From: Atrichornis clamosus
Taxonomy: Eukaryota; Chordata; Aves; Passeriformes; Menuridae
Length of the DNA stretch: 64,000 nucleotides
Direction of reading: 5' to 3'
Assembly (NCBI GenBank): GCA_013400975.1
Contig: WBMZ01003495.1
Location: forward strand, 160,233 to 224,232
Every line of letters begins with the position of its first letter. The first letter of the stretch is position 1. Of the stretch, positions 1 through 13,000 are shown piece after piece. The notes beneath the pieces are model-generated. The model was not told the origin of the DNA. It saw only the letters and a list, made by a program, of their open reading frames with translations, and made no database searches. The translations under genes were made by a program, and so were the position numbers.

Positions 1-1189
1 AGAGACAGGAATAAGTAATATAGAATATTTCTGTTTGCATGAGGTTTCTCGTTTTAGTACTGAAACATTTACTTTTCATGCAGAGATAATTCATTTGGGT
101 ATGTATGCACATGATATACACAAATGCACTATTAAATACATAAAAAACAGTTTGACCTGTTCAGTTGAATAAATTTACTAGTTATCCATTGATAACTAGT
201 AAAAGAACGCTAAAAACTTACAGGTATTTTTCATGGGTTTTAGAAGTGGTCAGAAGTTAAACTGTCCTTCATGTAAGACCCTGTCTTCACAAAAATAATC
301 TATTTAATACTCGTAACTATTATGTGAGTAACTGGGGAAATGCAAACCCCCACAATCTCCAGCCGTCCATCCCTGCTTTACTTTCATATGACATTTTGTT
401 GAATGAGTTGACAGACCTGAGCAACCTTAAAATGCATAAGTATTTTAAGCTTCTCTGTATTTGATAATGATGATGCTTGATTGCTGAATGAGTGCAAGGT
501 TATAATCATCTCCCTCGGCTTTTTTGTCATTCATAAGCTGCTTGAGATGCTCTCTGCTGGCTTATGACATTTCCAGGATCTCTCAAGTGGATTGTAACCT
601 TGTGTGTGCTCACTGAATTCCAAGGACTGGTCCTTCTAAATGCTGTTTGATGAGATGAGCTTTTATTCCTCTGTTATTTAAAAAGGGGTTTCATGTCACA
701 CAGCTTGCTTCTCAATGCCTTAAAATGCTCACGAAACAAGGTTTCTGAACTGGAAATGAAAAGTAATTTAAAATGTTCAAGTTCTGTGTTTGCAGCTTAG
801 AGATTTCATATCACTTTATATATTTAATGATAAACCAGCAAATGTGACTTTAAAAGTAGTTTTGGAAGCTTGGCTTAAAATATCTAAACTATTTTATTGT
901 TTGTGAAAACCTCTATTTTCAAATGATACTCTGTTTTGTCATCAGAGCATTTTCTACCAAAAACTACACATATTGGACTAAGATTGTCTGAGCACACGAT
1001 TTCTTAAGTCATATTGATTTTTTTTATTTTCACCTAGAAATCAATAGAACCTATTTTATTAATGGATGGAATACCATTATACAACCCCTAGGTATTATAA
1101 AGATATTCGATACTTTCTTTAACACCATTATCATAACATACTGATTTTTGTTGGTAACAATATGGGAGCCAGCATTTTCAAAAATAAAG
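1..1189. other. AT-rich unique DNA, no gene seen
   Basis: No open frame of note and no recognisable repeat family. It holds a perfect hairpin at 174-203, listed separately. A better-balanced stretch at about 460-620 with homeodomain-type TAAT words could be a conserved noncoding element, but only a cross-species alignment could show that. Confidence 0.6.
174..203. repeat. Perfect 13-bp inverted repeat (hairpin)
   Basis: Bases 174-186 (TTTACTAGTTATC) are the exact reverse complement of 191-203, separated by a 4-base loop (CATT). The palindrome stops abruptly at both sides. It could be a relic of a short inverted-repeat transposon end or simply a chance hairpin. No target duplication was identified. 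Confidence 0.8.
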
Positions 1190-1204
1190 GTAATTTATTA
1201 GGCA

Positions 1205-2890
1205 ATAGACAGCCCTGCCAGAGAGGATGTGTTACAGGGTCTGTTGGTCACCAACACAAGCGATTTCAATGGGGACATCAGGATTGGAGGCAGCCTGGGT
1301 TGCATGGGTCATGCACTGGTGGAGTTTGCAGTACTGAGAAATACGGGTGATGTAAGAAGTAAAATTAGGCCCCTGAACTGCAGGAAAGCAGACCTCCAGC
1401 TTTTCAAGGAGATAGTGGGTTTCCCTGGGAGACTGCTCTCAAGGACAGGAGAGTGGAACAGAGCTGGCAGATCTCTAAGGAAGTCATCCAAAAAGCGTAA
1501 GAGAAGCAAGAAATTTGGCAAGGAAGGCAAGAGACTGGCATGGCTCAAACTACAGGGAAAGAAGGAAACATACAGGCAGTGGAAACAAGGACAAATAACC
1601 TGGGAAGAGTATAGAGATGAAGTGTCGGGATGAAGTGAGGAAGGCCAAGGCAAAGCTGGAAGTGAGGCTGGCAAGGGACATGAAGAATAACAGGAAGGGT
1701 TTCTACAGATGTGGTAACCAGAAAAGGAAGGTCAAAGAATGTGTAGCCCCTCTGATAAACATTGATGGCAAACTGGTAACAATGGATGAGGAGAAGGCTG
1801 AGGTACTCAACAACTTTTTTTGCCTCAGCCTTTAATGGTAACATCTCTTCCCACACCTCTTGAGTGGATGGACATCAGGATGGGGACTGGGGAACAAAGT
1901 GCTTCCCACTGTAAATAAAGATCAGTTTTATTACCATCTGAGGAATGTGAATGTACACAGGTCTATGAGACCCAATGAGATGGATCCCAGAGTCCTGAGG
2001 GAGCTGGCTGATTTAGTTGCCAAGCCAGTCTTCATGATATTTGAAAAGTCATGGCAGTTTGGTAAAGTCCCAGGTGACTGGCAAAAGAGAAATATTGTAT
2101 CCATCTTTAAAAGGAGGACCCTGGGTACTACCAACCTATCAGCCTCACTTCTGTGCCTGGGAAGATCACAGAACAGATCCTCCTAAAAACTGTACTAAGG
2201 CACATGGAGAACAAGAATGTGATTCAAGACAGCCAGCATGGGTTCTTCACCAGAGGCAAGTCCTGCCTGACCAACCCAGTGGCCTTCTATGATAGAGTGT
2301 CTGCATCAGTGTATAAGGACAGGATTACAGATGTCATTTATCTGGACTTCTGTAAAGCATTTTACATGGTACCCCACAACATCCTTCTCTCTATATTGAC
2401 GAGAGGTAGATTTGATAAGTGGACTGTTAGATGGACAAGAAAATTGTTGGATGGTCACATCCAGAAGGTAGAGGTCAATGGCTTGGCATTCCAATGGACA
2501 TCAGTGGTGTCCCTCAGCGTCCATATTTTGACCCATGTTATTTAATATCACATAAACAAAAGGATTAAATGCACCCTCAGTAAATTTGCAGATAACACCA
2601 GTCTGAGTGGTGCAGTTGGCACACCTGAAGGATAGCATAGCGAACAGAGGGAGCTGGACAAGCTCAATAATTGAGTCCATGGGAATATCATGGAGTTTAA
2701 TAAGATCAAGTGCAAGGTGCTGCACCTGGGCTGAGGCAATGTCTGGTATCAACACAGGCTGGGGGATGAACAGAGTGAGAGCAGCCCTGCTGGGAAGGAC
2801 TTGGCATTGCTGGTGGATGAGAGGCAGAGCTGGAAATGTGGGCTTGCAGCCCAGAAAGCCAACTGTGTTCTGGACTGCAACAAAAGAAGC
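1205..2890 (+). pseudogene. CR1 ORF2 (endonuclease/reverse transcriptase), dead
   Basis: ORF2 of CR1 encodes an endonuclease and reverse transcriptase that copy the element's RNA at a nicked target. Here the frame is broken several times. Pieces are readable at about 1229-1633 (end of endonuclease and linker), 1617-1835 (KAKAKLEVRLARDMK linker), 1870-2130 (RT entry, PRVLRELADLVAKP, then [18 protein letters not shown]) and 2153-2545 ([32 protein letters not shown]). In motif A the normally invariant Asp of KAFD is Tyr. The SGVPQGS motif B is destroyed by indels near 2500. Motif C near 2590-2605 reads FADN instead of FADD, losing the second Asp. With the frameshifts and truncation this cannot encode an active enzyme. 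Confidence 0.92.
2886..2890. repeat. 5' target-site duplication of the LTR insertion
   Basis: GAAGC immediately precedes the TGT start of the LTR and corresponds to GCAGC at 3456-3460, a five-base match with one difference. The CR1 consensus has a single copy of this sequence between AAAA and the GTGGCCAGCAG that follows, so the duplication is well explained. Confidence 0.8.
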
Positions 2891-3173
2891 TGTAAGAACT
2901 TAAAGAACAGAGTTGCCTGTCTTAAAACACTGTCAAGGCCGCAGAAGGAACTTGCCATGAACTGAGCCACCACAGCTGGAACTTGAGCTAAGAAATTATG
3001 ACAGGAAGGTGTTAATTCCAGGCCTGGTGAGGTGAGATCTGTTTAGCACATCCTGTTTAACGCATCCAGACAAAAATTCCCACTGTGGTAAACTGTGGGA
3101 AAAGAAGCAACTGCTCACACACATATCACCCCAAATTATGGGAACTCCCTGTGGATACCTGTGACTTGGACTG

Positions 3174-3180
3174 TATAAAG
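3174..3180 (+). promoter_or_regulatory. TATA-type box of the LTR (U3)
   Basis: TATAAAG lies within the LTR and, with the polyA signal 190 bases further on, defines a plausible U3/R layout. Its activity today is unknown. Confidence 0.6.
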
Positions 3181-3367
3181 GTGGTATCCCTGAAGGACAA
3201 CACTGGAAGCCTCACCATCAAGAAGACCAGGGTGAAGTAGGAACAGCTGTACACTGCTGGATCCATGTGTAGTGACTATCTTCTGCTTGACCTCTCTCTC
3301 TCTCCCCACTCCTCCCCACCTCCTTATTTTCTATTCTTTCTGTCTCTATGCCTCACATTTACTATTA

Positions 3368-3373
3368 AATAAA
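3368..3373 (+). terminator. Polyadenylation signal of the LTR (R region)
   Basis: AATAAA sits in an A/T-rich stretch following the pyrimidine-rich tract, at the position expected for the R region of a retroviral LTR. Confidence 0.6.
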
Positions 3374-3455
3374 ATCCATATTATTGACATCAGCATATGG
3401 TCTCATTTACACCTTAATTCGGGCAGAGGCATCTCTCAATAATCAGATCTTAACA

Positions 3456-3460
3456 GCAGC
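3456..3460. repeat. 3' target-site duplication of the LTR insertion
   Basis: GCAGC follows the terminal ACA of the LTR and matches GAAGC at 2886-2890 with one difference. CR1 sequence resumes directly afterwards with ATGGCCAGCAAG. Confidence 0.8.
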
Positions 3461-4030
3461 ATGGCCAGCAAGTTAAGGGAGGGGATTCTGCCCCTCTGCT
3501 GCACTCTGGTGAGACCCCATCTGCAGTGATGCATCCAGCTCTGGGGTCGCCAGCACAGGAATGACATGAGCCGGTTAGAGCAAGTCCAGAGGAGGGACAC
3601 CAAGATGATTTGAGGGATAGAGCACCTCTTCAACAAGGAAAGGTTGAGAGAATTTGGGTTGTTCAGCCTGGGAAAGAGAAAGGTTCAGGTTGCCCTAAAT
3701 GCAACATTCCAGTACCTGAAGAGAGCCTATGAGAAAGATGGAGAGAGAGTGTTTACAAGAGCTTGTAGTGACAGGACAAGGGAGAATGGCTTCAAACTGA
3801 AAGAAAGCAGGTTAGACATTAGGAAAAAATTCTTTACTGTGAGGGGGGTGAGGCACTGGAACAGATTGCTCAGTGAAGTTGTGGATACCCTATCGCTGGA
3901 AGAGTTCTATGCCTGGTTGGATGGAGCTCTGAGCCACCTAGTCTAGTGAAAGTTGTCACTGTTCATGGCAGGAGGGTCAAAACTAGATGATAAGGTTCCT
4001 TCCAACCCAGGCCATTCTATTATTCTATGA
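3461..4030 (+). mobile_element. CR1 LINE, 3' part of the nested copy
   Basis: CR1 continues colinearly from the break at 2890. It reads through the C-terminal ORF2 region (GGGGTCGCCAGCACAGGA, then AGTCCAGAGGAGGGACAC at about 3543-3600) to the noncoding tail TCCTTCCAACCCAGGCCATTC. It ends in the short tandem tail unit ATTCTATGA at 4030. A 100-codon + strand frame at 3644-3946 lies inside this consensus and is part of the element, not a gene. Its closeness to the CR1 consensus suggests one of the younger CR1 copies in the window. Confidence 0.95.
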
Positions 4031-7000
4031 ATAATAGAAATAAAGCATTTAGTTAGAGTAGTTAAAATGATACTTAAAATTATGGTTTTGAACTACTTGC
4101 TCATACCCTGGTGACTGACATGTAATGTGATATGAAAGACTGTGTATGAAGGCAGTGTCTGTGCCCAGAAGGGAAGCTGGAAGCCTGTTTCACCTTGTAA
4201 AAGCCAAAGGAAATCACAAAGGGCCTCGTGGGGAAAGATGGTTTGAATAGGTTGCAGAGAGTATGCTATAGCAGATATAATTTGACAGCCTCCTCTGCAC
4301 TGCTGGAAAGTCATGGCCATGACCCGTCCTTGATTCACAAGTAGAATACTGCTGTCTCCAGGGACTGTTGTACATGTGAACAGTGCAAATCCTCTGGTTT
4401 TTTCCTCTTCCCCTTCTTATTAAGATCAGTTCCTTTAGACAACATCAAATGACATATATAATCTTATGATGAGGAATTTTGGTGACTTTTTTCTGCTGCC
4501 TGTCACTTTCAATTTTTCCTTTGTCTTGGCTATATGCCACTTCTTCCTGAGTAGCTTTGGATGTTAAATAGCAGTTACATTTAGCCTGTGACTTTAAAGG
4601 TCGGGTTGAATAAAAACATGTGACAGTTGCATGAGGCAAATTACTTCTGCTGGGCTAATTAAAGATCACAGATCAAATCACTTCTTGTGTTAAGTGGGTG
4701 TAATTCTCTTGGATTTGGCCCAGGTATGTGAGCAATGGATTTGCTTCTCTGTGTCTACCAAAAAGTCACTGCATTTAAACTGTGCAGTTCACTATTTTTT
4801 ACAATTTAAAAAAAAATTTCTAGTTGTCTTTTCTCTTTCAAAGGCATACCCCTGCATCTTCTCTATTGCTCTGTACTTATTTTACTTATTTTGCATTATC
4901 TGTTTCACTATTCTATGTTGTCTGTCTGATAAGGAATAGTATAATTTTGTACGAAATCTGTAAGCCTTGTTCTATGTCCCTTCCCTTTTGGACATATCTC
5001 AACCTACAGAAGTTGAAAGAGTGTTTGAAGACATCATTCAGGAATGGACAGATGCACTGAGGAAGAATGACTGCCTGCAAGAGAAAAACTCCTCTTGAGT
5101 ATTGAAATACTCTTTCCTAAAAAGACTTTGGATAATTATGTCTGAATTAACAGTTCACCTGTTTTCTTTGGGGCATGCATATTGAATTACTGACTTTCGT
5201 GGTCCCACTGCATATGCAGAGGTGTTTGTTTATATACTTGTAATAATTACACTTGATATCCTCAATATTATACTTGTGTATGGAAATGAGTCACTAATGC
5301 TTGGTTTTTTTTAAATTTTGGTTTGAAAATTTGATTGGCAAGGCATGGGAATTGCTGTTCCTCAGCCTGTCACGATGTGGTGGTCTGCACGATTTCTGGC
5401 TTACACTGGCTCTTGAACAGTTGACAGCCCTGAAAGGGTGCTAGAGGTCTGCTTACCTGGTTACTGAGATTAGAAAGCATCAGGACTTACTCTATTGTAG
5501 CTGCCAGTAAACTAAATTTTCCTCAAGTTGAGTCTATTTTGCCTGTGAAGGTAATTTGTGAGTGATATCACTGTTTTCATCTTGACCTATGAGCATTTTT
5601 ATTTAATTTTCTCCCCTCTCCTTGATCAGGCAAGAGGAAGGTTTAGAGAGGGGCTGGGTTGGGAACTGTCCAAAGCCAACCCACCACAGGTAATAAGTGT
5701 ATTTTTCAATTTATTGACCAAATTTATTATCATATTTTATTATTATAATATATATTATTTATATCCTTCATCAATTTATATCCTTTTTTTTTAAAACAGA
5801 ACTGGACCACACAGGGTTTCTGTAAATGGTTAGGTTTGCATCAAATTCCTATTTTGTTCATCATTGGTTCTTTTGGGCTACTTAATATCACAGAACATGT
5901 AACATTTCTTCAGATACCAGTTACATAAACAAGAGCCAAGGGGCACGTCAGCCCCCTCCTCACCCTCAAATGCGATAGTGTCATGTTACATACAAACCTC
6001 TTCATGTCAATTTTTTTACTTCACAGCACAGCCAGGTTTAGTCAGACAACTTGAAATCTGTATTGCCTGACAAAGTGTGATTTGGAACAGACTGAGATAC
6101 TCCAACAGAATTATAAATACATTTAAGGCCGTTTGTGTGCTCATAAATTATTATGTAAATATAAACTTAGGTTGTATGAAAAATAGTTTATGTTTACAAT
6201 TCTGGCTCTTATTTCTAGTTTTCTGAACAGTGACCATAAGTCTTCCAGCTTAGAAGTCTTTGGGGGCAGAAGAAGGGTGGTATTGCTATCCCTGTCATTC
6301 CGCATAGGGGAAGTCGGCTGTAAATAACACACACCTTACAGAGGAACTTTTTCAAGGAGAGCTCATGTTAACAACTCCAAATAGATGTCTGTGCATCCAC
6401 CAGTCAAGACATTGTAGATTCACATACACATCTTACTCACCATGCATTAGTTAAAAGTGTTGAATGTAAGCCATTTTAAATCTGCTAGACAAAATATTTC
6501 TATTTAGCAATGGAAATGTACTCAATGTTCAAAGAAGTTAAATCTTGACTAGAACTATTACTATAATAGCTGCACTCAGAAAGCCCTGTCATAAATGAAA
6601 TTATTCATTCCAGGAAAAAAGTATCTTTAAATTCCACTCAAAGCACAATTAGGTGATGAACCTATTATCAGACATGCTCTAGACATGGTCTGATGAGGAG
6701 AGCGGTATCTGCTGAAAAATCTGCCTCAAGCTATTGATCAGAAGTTGACTACTTTGATGACCCAACAAAAGGGACTGAGTGAGGCTATCTCAGAAGTGGA
6801 ACATGAACCATTTAACCACTTAATGTCACATTAGAAATTAATTCTTTATGAATATTGGTTATTATGGAAAGAAAATAATGTGTGATAGGTCAAGAGAGAC
6901 AAGGATTTTAAGTGTTTCCTTATATTGGCAAAAGATGTTGTGAGATAAGTAGGTAACAAAGGCTCCAGTGAAACCGAGAGACCATATCTGAAAATAGTAT

Positions 7001-10000
7001 TTTTGTCTATTCAGATTGATATCATTAATGATTAGAAGAAAGATCCTGCTCTGAAAAAGAACATAAACAATGAAGCAAGAAATAAGTGGAATTTGCCTAC
7101 AAACCTGCAATTCGCTAGTATATAACTCTGTAGATCTCATTTCTATATAAATAATTTACCTTAAGGATTTTAAATATTGTAATATTCTACTTCTGTGTGT
7201 GATCACTACGCTTCTAATCTTGGCTAGATGGACTTATTTGCTCAGTGTCTTTCATCCAGCTCTAACTATGACTGGGACACTAAAACAAAACTTTCTCTGA
7301 GCATATCTACCATGTCTTGACAGGATCAGGTGTTCTAAAAAACCCATCAAGTATTACTGTTTCTCTGATTTAATTTCTCTCCTGACTGAAGAGAGAGAAA
7401 TGCAAATCTTTTCTTCTGGAACACGTCCTGCTACCATGTTGTGACCTGAGATGGGAAGGTCTGTGCTATTCCCACCTTCCATTACTGCTCAGAAAATATC
7501 TCTGAGTGTATCACTGCAAAGAAAGGCAGAGCATGTGGAAAGAACCATGTTTTACAGGATTAGGATGCACCTCCAGAAGGTGATGCTGAACTCTGGTCTT
7601 TGTTGCAAGGAGTTCCTTAGGATGAAGTAAAGGAGACAGTCACTGGGAATACTATTTTACAGCATGGAGTTTCCTGTAAGGTATAAAATAATTAGAAAGA
7701 GAGGATTTGTCTTGATTTTTATCCTGGTTGACTGGCTTCTCTAATCTCTTATGATGTTGAGAGTTCTGTTCTGGGACAAGGTAAACTTATGTTTACCACT
7801 CTCTTCCAATCCTCTAAATAAAAAGGAAATAACTTCTCTGGAAGAGAGTTCATAGTCATCACTTGCTTAATCATTTTGACTCCACTGGAATAATGTTAAA
7901 ATCTTTATATAAAGCAAATTGTACAGCAGTTGCTATTTATTGTGTTAGAGAAGCACTTCAGGTATGACTAGCTCAGGACCCTGTGTCTCTTCAAGGAGAT
8001 GAGGAATAATGCACCAGCATGCAACAATCTGTTGGGAGAGCAGTACAACAGCAGTGGCTGGACTGTTCAGCTTTGAGTATTAGGTTTCCCCAACCTCACC
8101 TGTTCATTTCAACACACAACAATGTTGACTTCTAAGATTCCTGAAGAATAAATGAAGTGGCGATGCTCCACGAGAACATTAATCTTAGAAACTTTGTTGC
8201 CTAATTTGCTATTTATCACAGGTTAATCTGGAAGCACAATATCAGGAAAAAGGGACTATTTTCAAGAGGAATTGCATTCTGATTTTTGTTCCTGAGATGA
8301 TTTCTCTAATAATCCTGTTATCATTATTTCATTTCTTCTCTGTTTGGAAGGTGTTTTCTCTTCTCTAACAGGAACCTCTCTACAATTCCTTACTCTCTCT
8401 CAAAGAAAAGGAACACTTAGAAGATATTAAGATTTCTTTCCTCTTTAATTTAAATATAAATGAGGGTCAGAGCTCAATCATCCCCAATGAACAGCAGAAA
8501 TAATGAAAAACCTACCTCATGGAGTGTTTCCTTTTAATAGGGCTGAATTAGGGCTGCTTCTGAACTGAATAATGTTTTCTGAATATACACGAGATTCCAA
8601 GTCATTAAAGGTTCTCATAAAGAAACCTCATAAATTTGATTCAGCTCAATGAGACTTAGTGCATATGTGAATAAAAATGTTTCTGTAAATGGGAATTGAT
8701 TTTTCTTTCTCACTGATAGTTTTCTTTAGTTAATCTTTTAGTGCACTTATAAATGCACTCAGTTACTGCAAGATAAATAGAAGGACACTGGATGTCACAA
8801 GAACAAATATTAAAGAGCATATTCTAGTGACCTTTGACCCTCAGAGTGATATCTCTGATACCTTCTGTTTTTTCTCAGAGAGAAACTGTTACTAAGTCAC
8901 CTTGTCCATAGACCAAGAGTAGCTGCAGACCAGTCAGGTAGAAGAATTTTAGGGTTTCCATACCAGACCCAACATGAAAGCCTTTTAATCTTTTGTTCTG
9001 CTCTCCATTAAGTCTATCCATACTAATTTTTGAGCCATGGTTGTAATGGATTATCCTAGCATAAGTAATTTCCTGACACATTCTGATCCTGCACAGTTGC
9101 AGCTCCCTTGAAAAATCTGTTGACCTCAGTGATATAGGATCAAAGTTACTGTTTGACCCCACAATTTAAAAAATAAATAAAAATAAATGTCTGAATGATT
9201 TTGACTTGAGAAGAGAAATTGATTTGCAGTTAAACTTTGGAGACACACTTTTCTAATTAGGTTCTGAAACACTTACAGTTTTGCTTTTACAGAAAGGCAA
9301 CTTTACCATAGTTCTTTCATTCTAATCTATTTAGGGTTCATACAGATGAAACCCAAATACATATAGATGAGATGGACTTCAGTAGACAGGTGTCTGATTT
9401 CCACCCTCCCCCTCTAAACCTTCTAATGCAGCTGCTAATTTTTGAGAGACATTTTAGTATTTGTTTTTTACTTACTTTATTGATAACCTGCAGTGAAGTT
9501 TAAAACAAAATAATATCCCCCCCCCAAAAAAAGACATTTTGGAGCAACAAGAAAAGAATATGGATTTTAATAGTCATGTATTTTATCAGCGTATCAGTGT
9601 AGAATCAATATAATGAAGTGGAGGTGACTATGCTCTCTTCTTCGTGGTTCTGATTTTAATGTGCTCAGCACTCAGTTCCTCTTTAAGAGATTAAATGGAA
9701 GCAGCGGGTTGTGAGGGCTCCTCCAACTGCAGTGAAAGCAGGAAGAAGGTGTTGGATACAGACAGCTTTGAATACTTGTGAACTTGATCTTCTACCTCCT
9801 CAATTATCAGCTCACCTGTACAACTGAGTGTGTTTCCTGGGGCTTTAAGACAGGCTACTACAGCTGAAAGGTGTGGCAGTGCTGTAGTTTTCTACAGCAG
9901 CTTGTGCTGTAAGGGCTGAATCCTGCCAGTCATACTTGGTGAATTTTGTCTCTTACACAAGATAAGTGCCTTCTAAAACAAATCCTTTTTAACATATCTT

Positions 10001-13000
10001 GTGAAAATGGTGCAAGCAAGATTTGCCAGAAGGAGTTCATTTCTGTGACTGTAGTGATCATTTTTTGCAATGTGTGTGGTTTCCCTTTATGATGGGAAAA
10101 CAATTAATTTATAGTACTTCTGCTCACATTAAGTATGAGCCATAGAATAATATTTAACTAAAGTCAATTTTTTTCTGATAGCTACTTGTTCAATAAGACA
10201 CACTCTTGACCTCCTTAAAACCGTGGGTATTTTGCACTTGTGATAAGCATTACATATTTCAAAAGACCCTTAATTCTTCTTTCTAGGATGAAGAAATTAT
10301 TTTCACTAGAATGCAACAGAAATAAGAAATATTTCAGTTGTTTTTCAGACCATTTGTATGTGAGTACTGTATCTTAATTTTTTTTTTTTGTATTTTGTTT
10401 TGCATTTTCAAGGTGATATTCAAAAGGAAAAAGAAGAAAGCCGAGTTTTATAGCCAGCCTCTATAAAACTAACTACAGTGAAAACAATAGGTCTTTAGGG
10501 TAATTCCTATAAGAACATACAGAGAATTTACATGGAATTATATGGCTATGGTGGGGATAGATGTTTTTAGAGCTGCAAGTGCAGTAATGAAATATTCATG
10601 TAAGGCTGGATGAGGACATTAAAGTTTTGTGGAAAGAGTTGCATGAAGGAAGAGAAAAGGGTTTATTATCTGTGACAGTTGAAGTGTATGTAGCCTTTTG
10701 GGGAGAGTGGGGAAAGCAGATTAGCTGACCTTAGGGCTTAGAACTCTCTGCTGCAGTGCTGACACTGAGGGTACTCTTGGTTGTCTCTGGGGCCAACAGA
10801 AATTCAGTGGCCTTAGACATTTTGCAATTTTTAACTAAGCTTGTAACAGATCTGAGGTTCCTGTTCTCAGTCTTAGACTTTTATGAACCTTATGTCAGGA
10901 TTGTTATCTGCAGAATCTTTTTTACTTTCAAATAATCTTAATATAATAATGAAAAATATTCAAAGTGTAATACTCAGTGAGAAGGTTCTGGAGACAATTT
11001 TACAAGAAATGAAAAATTCTCCAAATAACTGGAGAGAGAGATTTATATAGGATGTTGTCTTATGTTTTGAGTGGTGATGTTGTGTTGCCATTTTAGCTTT
11101 TATTACTTCATTGATATTGTAGAGCTGAAAACAGCCCAGATCGGCAAAGTTCCTGTATCAAAGAAATCTTTGTTCATGGAAACTTTCAGGCTCATGTAGA
11201 AGAAACTTTTAGTTCAACAATAAATGTTTATAAACCTTTTGTTGCCAATCTCCTGTCTTTCAAGTCAACACCACTACAATTATAGAAAACAGTAGTTGAA
11301 ATGAGATTTAGCTTAATATTTATTTTGTGTGTGTGTGTTGCTAAGCATTGTGATCTTCTAGGGAGTGTTTTTAAATCTGCGGGGTATTTCAGATCTTACT
11401 GAATAGTGCTAATTTTCTGTAATTGCCAAAAGAATGAAAGTTACTGCTCAAAGCACAGATAAGTTACACTGTTAGGCTTTTGTTCATTGTGTGAGAAATT
11501 TCATTTACGACACACTGAAGATGCAAGGGCTGTGCTGTTGAGTCTCGACTGCATAGCAAATGTGGTAGAAGCAATTGCTAAAAGAAAGTAAAGGGAGGAG
11601 TTCCTTTGCAGTTAAACTTTCCCAGAAAAGCTAAATTTTGAAGCTGGACAGGTACTGTCCCTTTTTCTTTTGTTCAGGAAAATAGAGCTTGGTTTAAGTT
11701 TTCTGTAAACAAGGTTACAGTGACTCAATACCTCACTCAATGCCTTCTAACTTTGTTTTCTTGTATTGAGTTAAATTCCATACCAGTTCTATTGTAGGGC
11801 CTTAACATGATATGGTTAAATACATATTTTTCATTCTCATTGTGACTTAGTAGTTTTCTTTACAAGGGGAAGATCTTGTATTTGTGAGACAGGGAAGCTT
11901 TGCTCACATGAGCTATTGGGGTAAAGGAAATAGTCCTGAACTCCTCTATCTCTGTTTCTTCCATTGTATCACTTATCTAATATGTCCTTCCCCAGCTACT
12001 GGGGCTCTGTTCCCTACTAGTCAAGCAATTGACACAGATCGCTTGGCCAACTTTGTGTTTGCAGAAGTAGAGTTAAGAGGACTGAAACGTGAATGTGGTG
12101 TTTCCACACTGGGAAAGAAACTCTGACCATATATGCATATTATCAAAAATCAGGATAATTATTGGAGCAGCAGCTATGATATGTTGCTCCACTGGTGTGC
12201 TGCTGTCTGCCAGACACAGATATCAGGACAGATCAGTCTGGCTGTGCTTACAGCTTTGAGAAAAAAGTGGCATTTTGCTCTAGAGTTGTAGTTTTATTGG
12301 GTCAATGTGATCAACCTGAACTACTTTGAAATAGTTAATTGATCTAAGCACAATATATCCAGTGCCAAAAAGCAGAGGAGAAATATTTGGTGACAATAAC
12401 GTCACTGTCAAGGACTGTCATTACGATGGATTCACAGTATAAATATTAGTGTGGGTGGATGGGGTGAGAGCACCTGTAAGCAAATGCTGAACATACTTGA
12501 CTCTATGAGGCTCAAAATTTGAGGTTTGTTGGAGACACAGAGCCGAACTTAAATAATGTTCTGTCAAGAGCTAAACTAAAACACGACACTTACCTCTGTT
12601 AGATCATGCATACAGTTTCACATCTAGATTTTTGAAGCTTGGGTTACTTTTAAATATTTTGCCTAGTTGTTATTTTTCTCATCTACCTACAAAATTCTGT
12701 GCAATTACCAACACCCTTCCCATTTCCACACCAGATATGTAAAAATCAATGAAGCATTTGAGTAGAACCACAGAGAAGCTTGGTTGAGGGTTTGAACACA
12801 ATGCAGTAAATTTTCATACATATATATATGTATACCCATTATACAACTTTATATTCTGTTCAATTTGGGAATCAAATACTATCTTGACAGATTCAATGAT
12901 ATTTCAATCATGCAAGCACAAGAGATAGTAAATTGACACCTGTATTCATTTATTCCCTAGGTTTATTTACTTTATGGAATCACTAATTTGCTTTATTCCT

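Larger units (their letters stand above)
1190..2890 (+). mobile_element. CR1 LINE, 5' part of a nested copy
   Basis: This is a 5'-truncated CR1 retrotransposon of the chicken-repeat-1 family, the dominant LINE of birds. Translation of the + strand, shifting between frames, follows CR1 ORF2 from the end of the endonuclease domain (VGGSLG-type motif, here IGGSLGCMGHALVEF near 1275-1330), through the linker (KQGQITWEEYRDEV near 1590-1625), into the reverse transcriptase. The same element resumes at 3461 after the LTR and ends at 4030, so the original copy was about 2.3 kb. ORF1 and most of the endonuclease are missing. The exact 5' boundary is uncertain by some tens of bases. Confidence 0.93.
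2891..3455 (+). mobile_element. Solitary ERV LTR inserted in the CR1 copy
   Basis: A 565-bp block interrupts the CR1 sequence exactly and has LTR anatomy. It begins TGTAAGA and ends TCTTAACA (imperfect TG..CA terminal inverted repeat). It carries a TATA-type box at 3174-3180, a polyadenylation signal at 3368-3373 about 190 bases downstream, and a pyrimidine-rich tract at about 3290-3355. The 5-bp target duplication fits the ERV3/ERVL class better than ERV1 (4 bp) or ERVK/alpharetrovirus (6 bp), but this is inference. No gag, pol or env is present, so it is a solo LTR, presumably left by recombination between two LTRs. Orientation follows the TATA and polyA order. Confidence 0.85.

Noticed and set aside
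3644..3946. 100-codon + strand open frame that looks like a small gene.
   Set aside because: It is the 3' part of the CR1 element, matching the CR1 consensus throughout.
7373..7401. ATTTCTCTC ... GAGAGAAAT hairpin.
   Set aside because: A 9-bp pyrimidine/purine stem is within chance expectation for 64 kb.
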